A stretch of DNA of 12,034 nucleotides from contig DLNB01000047.1 in the NCBI GenBank assembly GCA_002479455.1, forward strand, positions 1 through 12,034, in the 5' to 3' direction. Origin of the DNA: Acetothermia bacterium UBA7521. Lineage in GTDB: Bacteria > Bipolaricaulota > Bipolaricaulia > Bipolaricaulales > Bipolaricaulaceae. Position numbers and translations under genes: made by a program. Positions 5,640 to 12,034 of the stretch are shown here, one piece after another. Under the pieces are notes generated by a model. It saw only the letters and a program-made list of their open reading frames with translations, was not told the DNA's origin and did not search any database. The first letter of the stretch is position 1. Each line of letters begins with the position of its first letter.

Positions 5640-7004
5640 TTAGCTGCCCACCGCGAGCTGGAGGGCGAGGACGGCCAAGCAGGCGAGCAGGCTCGCTGGG
5701 GTCACGAGGAGGCCGTACTTCACGAACTCGGGGAACGTGATCCGCACCTCTTTGCCCGCGAGGATCGTCATCCACATGATCCCCGCCAGGGCCCCGATCG
5801 GCGTCAGGTTGGCCCCGAGGTTGGATCCGATCGCCGTCCCCAGCGCGGCGGCGAGGAGCGGCGCCCCGCTCAGCCCTGCGGTGGCGGAGGCGAAGGCGAG
5901 GGTCATTGGGATGTTGTTCAACACGTTCGCCGCGAGGGCGGAGCTTGCCCCGTAGAGGATGCCGAGCAGGGGAGCCGATCCTCCGCTCAGAGCGAAGAGC
6001 ACCTCGCCGAGCTTCCCCGTGACCCCGTACACGCGCAGCGCGTACACGGTCACGAACAGGGAGAGAACGAACGGGACAATCGGCCACGGCACGCGCCGCA
6101 TCGCCGCGACCACGGTGGAGCTGTTCGCCCTCCGTCGCAGGGCCCGCGCGTACGACTCCCGCACGACGAGGATCCCGAGAAGCGCCACGGCGAACGCGAG
6201 CGACACGCGCCACATCTCCCACCCGAGATAGGGAGCGATGGCCAGGGCCACCACGCACCCGCCCAGGGCGAGAAGGCCGAGGGCCGCCCCGGCCCGGTCG
6301 GTGATCGCTTCGGACGGCTTGAGGTCCACGGGGCGGATCGGGCGGCGGATCTCCTTCCGAAATACGAGGTAGAGGAGAAGGGCGTTCACCGCGCCAGCGG
6401 CGAGGGTGGGGAGGAGCATCCACCGCGTATAGCCGACGAAGGTGAACCCGAACTTCGAGGCGAGGAGGATGTTCGTCGGGTTCCCGATGTAGAGGGCCAT
6501 CGACCACGTGTTGGCGGCGAAGAACTCGGCCACGAGGTAGGGTTTCGGATTCACACCCGCGTGGCGGGCGAAGTAGTAGACGAACGGGGTCAGGGTGAGG
6601 ATGACAATATCGTTCGAGGTGAACACGGTGAGCACGGACACCACCGCGTACAGGGCGAAGAAGAGGCGGGTCCCGTCGGCCTTGGCGTAGCGGAGGGCGA
6701 GCCGGGCGCAGGCCTCGAAGAACCCGGTGATGTCGAGGAAGATGCTCATGAACACCATCGAGATGAACAGGGTGAGGATCCCCAGCGGCTGAAGGCCGCT
6801 CTCGCCGTTGAGGCCGTCGAGGACCTGCTGGCCGGTGAGGAGCCCGCCGGCAAGGATGAGGATCGGGCCGAGGAGGGCCCCGAGGAAGTAGGTCTCCACG
6901 CGCACCTCGCGCCGCCGGGCCCGCAGATAGAGGTACGGACGGCGCAGGGTGAGGGCGATCGTCGCCCCACAGGACACGAGGAAGATGAGCGCCACCGCGA
7001 GCAT
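5640..7004 (-). CDS. ArsB/NhaD-superfamily (SLC13-like) membrane permease
   Basis: This 454-aa polytopic inner-membrane protein belongs to the ion transporter superfamily that includes ArsB arsenite pumps, NhaD antiporters and SLC13 carriers. Two inverted-repeat halves are visible. The first ends in FTSNDIVILTLTPFVYY (128-144) and AANTWSMALYIGNPTNIL (163-180). The second ends in AANVLNNIPMTLAFAS (358-373) and IGSNLGANLTPIGALAG (392-408). The last block strongly resembles the ArsB signature around its TPIGSLA motif. About eleven hydrophobic segments fill the chain; a charged cytoplasmic loop lies near 216-235. The ATG at 7004 has GAGG six nt upstream (7011-7014). No arsR, arsA, arsC or arsM gene is nearby, so arsenite is only one possible substrate; sodium, organic anions or another oxyanion are alternatives. 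The gene looks complete; its 3' end is duplicated at 4390-4558. Confidence 0.85.
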   Translation of the reverse strand: MLAVALIFLVSCGATIALTLRRPYLYLRARRREVRVETYFLGALLGPILILAGGLLTGQQVLDGLNGESGLQPLGILTLFISMVFMSIFLDITGFFEACARLALRYAKADGTRLFFALYAVVSVLTVFTSNDIVILTLTPFVYYFARHAGVNPKPYLVAEFFAANTWSMALYIGNPTNILLASKFGFTFVGYTRWMLLPTLAAGAVNALLLYLVFRKEIRRPIRPVDLKPSEAITDRAGAALGLLALGGCVVALAIAPYLGWEMWRVSLAFAVALLGILVVRESYARALRRRANSSTVVAAMRRVPWPIVPFVLSLFVTVYALRVYGVTGKLGEVLFALSGGSAPLLGILYGASSALAANVLNNIPMTLAFASATAGLSGAPLLAAALGTAIGSNLGANLTPIGALAGIMWMTILAGKEVRITFPEFVKYGLLVTPASLLACLAVLALQLAVGS

Positions 7005-7154
7005 GGGTTGCCTCTTCTACGCGGAACGCGCGCGCGCCAGCGTCACGGCTGACGAGAGGTGGCCCGCGGAGCCTCCGGCCACGCGAAGAGGATTGGATCG
7101 CCGCGGCTGATCCCAAGCCCATCGCAGGTACGCGAGGATTACGGACGGGTGACC

Positions 7155-7228
7155 GTAGCGTCGGGCTTCATGCCCGACGCCCGTTCCGTTTCCGACGGTC
7201 CTGCATCGGACACAGGGCCCGACGCTAC
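7155..7228. repeat. 74-bp module bounded by 12-bp inverted repeats
   Basis: GTAGCGTCGGGC at 7155-7166 is a perfect inverted repeat of GCCCGACGCTAC at 7217-7228. The left end also forms its own hairpin: GCGTCGGGC (7158-7166), loop TTCAT, GCCCGACGC (7172-7180). A smaller TCCGA/TCGGA pair (7191-7195/7206-7210) lies inside. This looks like a short non-autonomous palindromic element of the REP/MITE kind. It lies in what would be the long leader of the permease transcript. Confidence 0.6.
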
Positions 7229-7436
7229 AGAACCGTTGGCGTTCGTTGCAGACAAGCTGCGACGCGACACGCTCCCTCTGGGCCGTGGCACGGGATGGCC
7301 CCGTCTGAGGACCGACGTGGCCCACCGCAACATTCTGCGTACGGAGGGCCGCCGGCCAACGGCTCGTGCTGAGGGGCGGGTGCGGGTCACTGGAAGGACA
7401 GAGCTCGGCATCGTTCATAGACCTGGCGGAGCGGAC

Positions 7437-7465
7437 GGTATACACGGTGCGCAGGATCACGTCAA
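7437..7465 (-). promoter_or_regulatory. Candidate sigma-70 promoter for the permease gene
   Basis: On the minus strand, TTGACG (7460-7465, 5/6 match to TTGACA) is followed after exactly 17 nt by TATACC (7437-7442, 4/6 match to TATAAT). It reads toward the permease gene and would give a leader of about 425 nt that includes the inverted-repeat module. In DNA this rich in G+C such a pair is less likely by chance, but no experiment supports it. Confidence 0.4.
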
Positions 7466-7487
7466 CCTCACGCGGGCTGTTCCGGGG

Positions 7488-7493
7488 TATACT
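7488..7493 (+). promoter_or_regulatory. Candidate -10 box immediately before the MATE gene
   Basis: TATACT (5/6 match to TATAAT) ends 12 nt before the MATE ATG. Transcription would then begin about 5-7 nt before the start codon, making an almost leaderless message, which agrees with the lack of a Shine-Dalgarno sequence there. No good -35 element is found at 16-19 nt spacing, so the call is tentative. Confidence 0.35.
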
Positions 7494-7505
7494 TCGGGCT
7501 TCGCC

Positions 7506-8912
7506 ATGAGATTCCGAACACCCTCGCGCGACGAGATCCTGACCGGTCCGGCCTTGAAGACGATGGGGCGCATCGGCGGCCCGGCTGTGGTGGGCACGCT
7601 CATCTTCACCCTGTATAACCTCGCCGACGCGTTCTGGATCGGGCGGCTTCCCCCGGAGACCTCGGCGGCGGCGGTGGCCGGGATCCAGGTCTCGTGGCCG
7701 ATCGTGTGGTTCCTCATCTCGTTCATCGCCGGGTTCGGCGGGGCGGCGGTGAGCGCGCTCGTGGCCCAGTACGTCGGAGCGGGGCGGCCGGGGGAGGCGA
7801 ACACGGCCCTGAACCAGTTGTTTCTTCTATCCGCTGGGTCCGCGGTTCTTGCCGGGGTCGGAGGATACTTCGCCTCGCCTTTTCTCCTCGATCTCCTCGT
7901 CGGGGAGGGGGCGGTGGCCAGCGCAGCCGCGCTCTACATCCGGATCATCTTCATCGGGCTCCCGACGATGGTCATCCCCGGCCTGTTCTTCGCCGCGTTC
8001 GCCGCGACCGGGGACACGATCACCCCGCTGCTCGTGAGCGGGGCCGGGACGCTCGTCAACATGGCCCTCGACCCGTTCTTCGTCTTGGGCTGGGCCGGGC
8101 TCCCCCAGATGGGGATCCTCGGCGCCGCCTACGCCACCCTCATCTCCCAGGGACTGGTGACGGTCGCGTTCCTCCTTCTCCTGCGGCGGGGGAGCGGGCA
8201 CCTCCGCCTCGACCCCCGGCAGATGATCCCGCAGTGGACATGGATGGCGAAGGGCCTCCGCATCGGCGTCCCGGCAGCGATCGGATCCTCGAGCATGGCG
8301 TTCGGGTTCGTGATCATGACTGCGGTGATTGGCAGGCTCCCGAACGCCGAGGCGGCGCTCGCCGGGTACGGAATCGGCGACCGCGTCTTGGGGATCTTGT
8401 TCATCGTTACCGAGGGGCTGGGAACCGGGCTGACGACGATGGTCGGCCAGGCTTTGGGGGCGGGGGCGATGGAGCGGGCTCGGGAGCTGGTGCGAAAGGG
8501 GATTGGCGCCCTCATCGCCATCCTCTCCGTGGAGGCCCTGTTCCTGTGGTTCGTCCGCTACCCGGCGGTGGCCTTGTTCATCCCGGGCCGGGCGGACGTG
8601 ATCGAGGTTGGGGCGGCGTTCATCGGGGCGTTCGCGGTGAGCATGCCGTTTCTGGGAACGTTCTTCGCCGCTCTCTCTATCTACCGCGGGTCGGGCCACA
8701 ACGTGCCGACGATGATCCTGGGAGTCGTCCGGCTGTGGGTCTTGCGCATTCCCCTCTCGTACCTGTTTGGGTTCACCCTGGGGTTCGGGGCGGACGGGGT
8801 GTGGTGGGGAATGTCGCTCTCGAACGTGCTCGCCGGGCTGGTGGCGCTCGGGTTCCTCCTCTCCAAGGGCTGGCAGAGGTCGGTCGTCGAGCCACCGCCC
8901 ACGGATCGCTGA
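7506..8912 (+). CDS. MATE-family multidrug/toxic-compound exporter
   Basis: This 468-aa protein is a twelve-helix inner-membrane antiporter of the MATE family, which expels cationic compounds using a proton or sodium gradient. The opening block GRIGGPAVVGTLIFTLYNL, then ADAFWIGRL (residues 21-48), is the typical first helix; Asp41 sits where many MATE proteins have their key TM1 acid. The two pseudo-symmetric halves are seen in FIAGFGGAAVSALVAQYVGAG (78-98) and EGLGTGLTTMVGQALGAGAM (305-324). Strands such as FFAAFAATGDTITPLL (about 161-176) and FFAALSIYRGSGHNVPTMI in the second half are the matching fifth-helix-type regions. The open frame extends back to 7059, but homology starts at the ATG at 7506, and upstream residues look non-coding. 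No drug-regulator gene is adjacent. It converges on the DUF3795 gene with 7 nt between stop codons. Confidence 0.93.
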   Translation: MRFRTPSRDEILTGPALKTMGRIGGPAVVGTLIFTLYNLADAFWIGRLPPETSAAAVAGIQVSWPIVWFLISFIAGFGGAAVSALVAQYVGAGRPGEANTALNQLFLLSAGSAVLAGVGGYFASPFLLDLLVGEGAVASAAALYIRIIFIGLPTMVIPGLFFAAFAATGDTITPLLVSGAGTLVNMALDPFFVLGWAGLPQMGILGAAYATLISQGLVTVAFLLLLRRGSGHLRLDPRQMIPQWTWMAKGLRIGVPAAIGSSSMAFGFVIMTAVIGRLPNAEAALAGYGIGDRVLGILFIVTEGLGTGLTTMVGQALGAGAMERARELVRKGIGALIAILSVEALFLWFVRYPAVALFIPGRADVIEVGAAFIGAFAVSMPFLGTFFAALSIYRGSGHNVPTMILGVVRLWVLRIPLSYLFGFTLGFGADGVWWGMSLSNVLAGLVALGFLLSKGWQRSVVEPPPTDR

Positions 8913-8925
8913 TCGCCGGTCAGCG
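8907..8925. terminator. Small hairpin spanning two convergent stop codons
   Basis: CGCTGA (8907-8912, containing the MATE stop) pairs with TCAGCG (8920-8925, containing the DUF3795 stop on the other strand) around a 7-nt loop. Only 7 nt separate the two genes, so this is the only room for a shared terminator. The stem is short and there is no T-tract. Confidence 0.25.
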
Positions 8926-9267
8926 CGGCGGGAGGTCCTCCCGGATCGCGTCGAGGGTGGCCTTCTGGTCAGCGTTAGCGTGGGACAATAGCGTCTCGCA
9001 CGGGTAGTCGGGACAGTGGCCGCAGTTCGGGACCTGCCGAACTACCCCGCAGGCGCGGATCGCGCACGTCCCGCAGTACGGAATCTGGCGACCCGAGATG
9101 GCCAGGCACCCGTCGCACATGTGCGCGTGCGGGGGGAGATCCACCCCGAACTCCTCTCGTGCCCGCTCCGCAAGCCGGGCGAGAGCGTCCGTGTCCCCGC
9201 GCTGGGTGGCGAGGTACGCCTCGCAGTCGGTACACACAAGGCCGCAGTAGGCGATCATCTTCTCCAT
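8920..9267 (-). CDS. DUF3795 cysteine-rich protein
   Basis: This 115-aa protein has eleven cysteines and resembles DUF3795, a family of small, probably metal-binding proteins of unknown function. It begins MEKMIAYCGLVCTDCEAYLA, the usual opening with Cys8, Cys12 and Cys15. The second half has MCDGC (Cys51/54), YCGTCAIRAC (Cys65/68/73) and NCGHCPDYPC (Cys82/85/90), pairs well suited to zinc or an iron-sulfur cluster. No signal peptide is seen. I chose the ATG at 9267 because AAGGAAGG sits just upstream and homology starts there; an open frame extends to 9393 but overlaps the SDR gene. It is the last gene of the operon, 28 nt after the SDR stop. The link to the SDR is only positional. Confidence 0.85.
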   Translation of the reverse strand: MEKMIAYCGLVCTDCEAYLATQRGDTDALARLAERAREEFGVDLPPHAHMCDGCLAISGRQIPYCGTCAIRACGVVRQVPNCGHCPDYPCETLLSHANADQKATLDAIREDLPPR

Positions 9268-9295
9268 CGAGCCTTCCTTGTTCTCGGACAGCGTG

Positions 9296-10108
9296 TCACG
9301 CACGGTGCGGGTCGATCTCGTCCGGAAGGTGGAGGAGGCGTCCCTCCATCCCCCCGGCCACGGTGAGGACCTCCCCCGTGATGTGCCCGGCAAGGCGATC
9401 GGAGGCTAGAAAGACGATTGCGCTCGCCACGTCCTCGGGCCGGGCGACCCGCTTGTGGGCTCGCGTCTGAAGGACCCGCGTCACGACCGCTGGATCCTCC
9501 AACCCCGCCGCGGACATCGGGGTGGTCGTCCACCCTGGGCACACGGCGTTGACCCGACCCTGGGAGACGATGCGCACGATCTCGTTCTTGAGGGAGCGGG
9601 TCAGGCCGTAGGTGATCCCCGCCTTCGCTGCGGCATAGTCGGCGTGTCCCTCCTCCCCGAACACCGCGGCTGTGGACCCCACGATCACCAAGGCGGCCGT
9701 CTCGGGCTTCGTCCGCTCCAGGATGCGGAAGAAGGCCCGCGCGCACAGAAAGACGGAAGTGAGGTCGGCATCGATGGTCTGCGTCCACCGTTCGAGGCTC
9801 ATGCGGTGGATCGGCTCGTCATCCTCCGGCCAGATGCCGGCGTTGGCGACGAGGACATCCACCCCGCGGAACCGGTCGAGCGCTTTGCGGAACAGGTGCT
9901 CGACCTCGTCCTCTTCGGTCAGATCAGCGGACACGACGAGGTTCTCCGCCGTGAGTTGCTCCTGGAGCGCCTGCAGACTGCCCATGTTGCGGTGGCCGTG
10001 GAGGACGAGCTTTGCCCCCTCCCGGTCGAACAGGCGCGCCGCCGCGCCTCCGATTCCCCCGGAAGCGCCGGTGATGAGGACGACCTTGTCCCTCAGCTCG
10101 GTGTCCAC
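9296..10108 (-). CDS. Short-chain dehydrogenase/reductase (SDR)
   Basis: This 270-aa protein is a classical SDR, an NAD(P)-dependent oxidoreductase with a Rossmann fold. The cofactor loop TGASGGIG is at residues 13-20, ADL at 61-63 and NAG at 89-91. The catalytic set is Asn/Ser145/Tyr158/Lys162 (YAAAK), followed by the PGW-TTTPM loop (191-198) that closes over the cofactor, and a family-typical ITGEVLTVAGGM ending (243-254). The His39-Arg40 after the second strand hints at NADPH use but is not decisive. Its resemblance to 3-oxoacyl-ACP reductase (FabG) is that of the whole SDR class; the substrate is unknown. I chose the GTG at 10108, 2 nt after the aminopeptidase stop, because it leads straight into the first strand; there is no separate ribosome site, so coupled translation is likely. 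The open frame continues upstream only as a shadow of the aminopeptidase gene. Confidence 0.9.
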   Translation of the reverse strand: MDTELRDKVVLITGASGGIGGAAARLFDREGAKLVLHGHRNMGSLQALQEQLTAENLVVSADLTEEDEVEHLFRKALDRFRGVDVLVANAGIWPEDDEPIHRMSLERWTQTIDADLTSVFLCARAFFRILERTKPETAALVIVGSTAAVFGEEGHADYAAAKAGITYGLTRSLKNEIVRIVSQGRVNAVCPGWTTTPMSAAGLEDPAVVTRVLQTRAHKRVARPEDVASAIVFLASDRLAGHITGEVLTVAGGMEGRLLHLPDEIDPHRA

Positions 10109-10110
10109 GG

Positions 10111-11214
10111 CTAGACGAGGAACGTCCCGTCCTTCACGAACGGCGTTCCGTCCACGCGGACCTCGCCACCCTGGCGGAGGTCGCACACCATGTCCCAGTG
10201 GATCGCCGAGGTGTTCTTGCTCCCCGACTCGGGGTAGCCCTTGCCGAGCGCGAGGTGGATCGTCCCCCCGATCTTCTCGTCGAACAGGGTGTTCTTCGTG
10301 AACCGCTGGATGCCGGGGTTCGTGCCGAACGCGAACTCGCCTACGTAGCGCGCCCCCTCGTCCGTGTCGAGCATCTTGAGGAGGAAGGCCTCGTTCTTCC
10401 CCGCCGTCGCCCGGACGACCTTCCCGCCCTTGAACTCCAGGCGCACGTCCTCCACCTCGCGGCCGTAGATGCACGCCGGGTAGGTGAACCGGATCCGGCC
10501 CTCCACGCTCTGCTCGACCGGTCCGGTGAAGATTTCCCCGTCGGGGAAGTTCTCGTGGCCGTCGCAGTTGATCCACGCCCGCCCCCCGACCTTCAGGCGG
10601 AGGTCCGTGTCCGGTCCCACGACGTGGATCTCCTTCTTGGGCGACAGCCAGTCGGTGAGCCGTTTCTGCGAGCGGGAGATTGCCTTCCACTCCTCGATCG
10701 GGTCCTCTTCCTCGACGAGGCATGCCTTGAACACGAAGTCCGCGAACTCCCACAACGACATCTCTGCGTCTTGGGCGAAGGCGTGGGTTGGATAGAGTGT
10801 TCCCGTCCAGCGCAGCTCCTTCTTTGCCGCCCGCTCCATGAATCGCTCGGAGAGGGGCCGCAGCGCTTGGGCGCGGCGGGCCTGTTTGGCGGGATCTACG
10901 TTGGAGAGACGCTTGGTGTTCGTCTCTGTCCACACCGAGATCGAGGCCTGCATCTCCTCGACCATCCCCGCCACGAACTTGGGGATGAAGTCAAGCTGGG
11001 CTTCGCTGGCCTTCGTGTAGAAGATCTCATCTGTTCCGTCCAGACCGATCTGGGTCCAGGGGTACCCGCCGCAGGCGAGGATCTGCTCGTAGAGCGCGAG
11101 GAGGAGCGGCGCTCCTTCAGCCCCGCCTTGGATCCGAACCAGGTCGCCCGCCTTCACGGCGAGCGAGTACGCCACGAGGACTCGCGCCATCTTCTCTACC
11201 CGGGGATCGGTCAT
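10111..11214 (-). CDS. M29-family metallo-aminopeptidase
   Basis: This 367-aa cytosolic peptidase belongs to the thermophilic aminopeptidase family (M29; AmpS, AmpT, PepS), which removes N-terminal residues with a two-metal centre. All expected metal and catalytic residues are seen: Glu227 in FPDGEIFTGP, Glu293 in YVGEFAFGTNPGI, His320 and Tyr327 in IHLALGKGYP, and His339 and Asp341 in IHWDMV. The order and spacing agree with T. thermophilus AmpT as I remember it. The N-terminal half carries the family's start (VEKMARVLVAYSLAVKAGD). The ATG at 11214 overlaps the coaD stop (ATGA) and has AAGGAGG 4 nt before it, inside coaD. Length is close to the shorter members of the family. It sits in the operon with an M16 peptidase, so two peptidases flank coaD. 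Confidence 0.93.
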   Translation of the reverse strand: MTDPRVEKMARVLVAYSLAVKAGDLVRIQGGAEGAPLLLALYEQILACGGYPWTQIGLDGTDEIFYTKASEAQLDFIPKFVAGMVEEMQASISVWTETNTKRLSNVDPAKQARRAQALRPLSERFMERAAKKELRWTGTLYPTHAFAQDAEMSLWEFADFVFKACLVEEEDPIEEWKAISRSQKRLTDWLSPKKEIHVVGPDTDLRLKVGGRAWINCDGHENFPDGEIFTGPVEQSVEGRIRFTYPACIYGREVEDVRLEFKGGKVVRATAGKNEAFLLKMLDTDEGARYVGEFAFGTNPGIQRFTKNTLFDEKIGGTIHLALGKGYPESGSKNTSAIHWDMVCDLRQGGEVRVDGTPFVKDGTFLV

Positions 11215-11720
11215 CGCGCCTCCTTGGGTTTCTTCTTTGTACCGAACTTCGCCTTCAGCGCCTTGGCCACGCACGCTGGGACGAACTTCGACACATCGCC
11301 CCCGTACTGGCCGATTTCCTTCACCAGCGACGACGAGAGGAACGAGTGTTGCCCAGCGGTCATCAGAAACACGCTCTCGATCTCGCTGTCGAGGTCGCGG
11401 TTGGTGAGCGCGAACTGGAACTCGTAGTCGAAGTCCGACGTTGCCCGCAGCCCGCGCACCACCGCCACGGCCCCCAGTTCGCGCGCGCAGTCCACGAGGA
11501 GGCCGGAGTAGGATACGACGCGCACCTTGGGGATCTTCTCCTCCCGGAGGGCAGCCTCGACGAGTTTGCGCCGTTCATCTGCTGTGAAGAGCGAAGTCTT
11601 GCGGGGGTTCTCGACCACCGCCACGACGAGCTCATCGAACAGCCGTCGCGCTCGGCGCAGGATGTCGAGGTGTCCGTACGTGATCGGGTCAAAACTCCCA
11701 GGGTAGAGGGCGCGGCGCAT
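11211..11720 (-). CDS. coaD: Pantetheine-phosphate adenylyltransferase
   Basis: CoaD (PPAT, 169 aa) joins ATP and 4'-phosphopantetheine to make dephospho-CoA, the next-to-last step of coenzyme A synthesis. The nucleotidyltransferase motif is YPGSFDPITYGHLDIL (residues 6-21), with Ser9 and the T/H-x-G-H motif at 14-17. Lys41 and Arg90 in VVRGLR are the substrate-binding positions. HSFLSSSLVKEI (125-136) is the family's ISS-type ATP-binding end. Length fits (about 160 aa) with an extra basic tail, TKKKPKEAR. The ATG at 11720 shares one base with the upstream M16 stop (TGATG) and has GGAGG 7 nt away; a GTG one codon earlier is possible but too close to that site. The gene is strongly embedded in the operon by overlaps at both ends. 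Confidence 0.96.
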   Translation of the reverse strand: MRRALYPGSFDPITYGHLDILRRARRLFDELVVAVVENPRKTSLFTADERRKLVEAALREEKIPKVRVVSYSGLLVDCARELGAVAVVRGLRATSDFDYEFQFALTNRDLDSEIESVFLMTAGQHSFLSSSLVKEIGQYGGDVSKFVPACVAKALKAKFGTKKKPKEAR

Positions 11721-12034
11721 CACATCACCTCCGCGTGAGGATGGATGAACTCCCGCAGCCGGTCAGCGGACGGGCCGACCGCGGCCCACGCCGACTTGTC
11801 CAGATCCAGGTACCGACGGGCGAGTTCCTGAACCTCTTCAGCGGTCACGTCTCCCAGGCGGCGGACGACGTCGTCTGGAGCGGCGGGCGTGCGGCCCAAG
11901 GCCGCGGCCGTGCCGAGCCGGGCCACGCGACCGCTCGGATCGTCGAGGCTCAGGAGAAACGCATTCTGTAACCGCTGGATCGTCCGGCTCAGGTCGGACG
12001 GCGGGGGCGGGCGGTGGGCCAACGCCTCCACCTC
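11720..12034 (-). CDS. M16-family (insulinase-type) peptidase, C-terminal end
   Basis: Only the last 104 codons are in the window; the gene continues past 12034 and has no start here. The segment matches the closing helices of M16 C-terminal domains: LSRTIQRLQNAFLLSLDDPS, RVARLGTAAALG, then DDVVRRLGDVTAEEVQELAR followed by RYLDLDKSAWAAVGP. M16 proteins are zinc peptidases related to processing peptidase and pitrilysin, but the HxxEH metal motif belongs to the N-terminal domain and cannot be checked. The V-T-x-E-x-V-Q-x-x-A block and final A-V-G-P are diagnostic for the family. Its TGA overlaps the coaD ATG. Confidence 0.8.
   Translation of the reverse strand, partial: EVEALAHRPPPPSDLSRTIQRLQNAFLLSLDDPSGRVARLGTAAALGRTPAAPDDVVRRLGDVTAEEVQELARRYLDLDKSAWAAVGPSADRLREFIHPHAEVM

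Larger units (their letters stand above)
7005..7505. other. Divergent intergenic control region
   Basis: This 501-bp gap separates the divergent permease and MATE genes. Open frames cross it on both strands (the MATE frame stays open back to 7059) but the translations have no recognisable family and are rich in chance-type Arg/Pro/Gly. It contains a 74-bp inverted-repeat module (7155-7228), a minus-strand promoter candidate (7437-7465) and a -10-like box just before the MATE start (7488-7493), all listed separately. Confidence 0.6.

Noticed and set aside
5586..7052. Long plus-strand open frame of 488 aa opposite the permease gene
   Set aside because: It is the antisense shadow of the permease gene, full of Glu/Gly/Arg/His from complementary codons; the minus strand encodes clear transporter motifs.
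5620..7122. Minus-strand 500-aa open frame overlapping the permease
   Set aside because: It lies in a different frame from the permease, is Arg/Pro-rich and lacks any motif.
7059..7505. N-terminal extension of the MATE protein by 149 residues
   Set aside because: The extension crosses an inverted-repeat element, has no hydrophobic or family-like sequence, and MATE homology begins right after 7506.
10109..10933. N-terminal extension of the SDR frame (545 aa)
   Set aside because: It is a shadow of the M29 aminopeptidase; the Rossmann fold begins just after the GTG at 10108.
10198..11427. 409-aa plus-strand open frame opposite the M29 and coaD genes
   Set aside because: It is an antisense shadow; both minus-strand genes have complete catalytic motifs.

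Overview
This is a GC-rich bacterial window (many stretches above 70% G+C) with tightly packed genes, GTG/TTG starts and several stop/start overlaps. The content (rpe, ribD, coaD, M16 and M29 peptidases, an ArsB-superfamily permease, a MATE exporter) is ordinary bacterial. The style would fit an uncultured or thermophile-associated lineage such as Bipolaricaulota/Acetothermia, but nothing here fixes the taxon and that guess is weak.

Layout. 1-323: no gene; three degenerate 36-bp-period hairpin repeats, then a long imperfect inverted repeat just before rpe. 324-2044 (+): rpe and ribD, overlapping by 34 nt; Rpe handles ribulose-5-phosphate, which is also a riboflavin precursor. 2245-3358 (-): a degraded toxin-antitoxin patch with a GNAT acetyltransferase. 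It holds a RelE-type toxin with a one-base frameshift, an intact Phd-like antitoxin, and a 34-codon stub of a PIN-domain toxin whose stop overlaps the GNAT start. 3443-4291 (+): a DUF4238 protein in DNA of clearly lower G+C. 4390-5546 (-): a 169-bp copy of the 3' end of the neighbouring permease gene, then a DUF3800 gene with a one-base frameshift. 5640-7004 (-): the complete ArsB/NhaD-superfamily permease. 7005-7505: a divergent control region with a 74-bp module bounded by 12-bp inverted repeats and candidate promoters both ways. 7506-8912 (+): a MATE exporter, convergent with the next operon. 8920-12034 (-): a compact operon of M16 peptidase (cut by the window end), coaD, M29 aminopeptidase, a short-chain dehydrogenase and a Cys-rich DUF3795 protein.

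The two flanks look like conserved chromosome. The middle (about 2.67-5.64 kb) looks like an accessory islet in decay: lower G+C, toxin-antitoxin remnants, two single-base frameshifts and a partial duplication of the adjacent permease gene. I do not see a convincing new biological system. The most informative signals are the PIN stub found between the antitoxin and GNAT genes, the frameshifts, and the direct repeat bracketing the DUF3800 gene.
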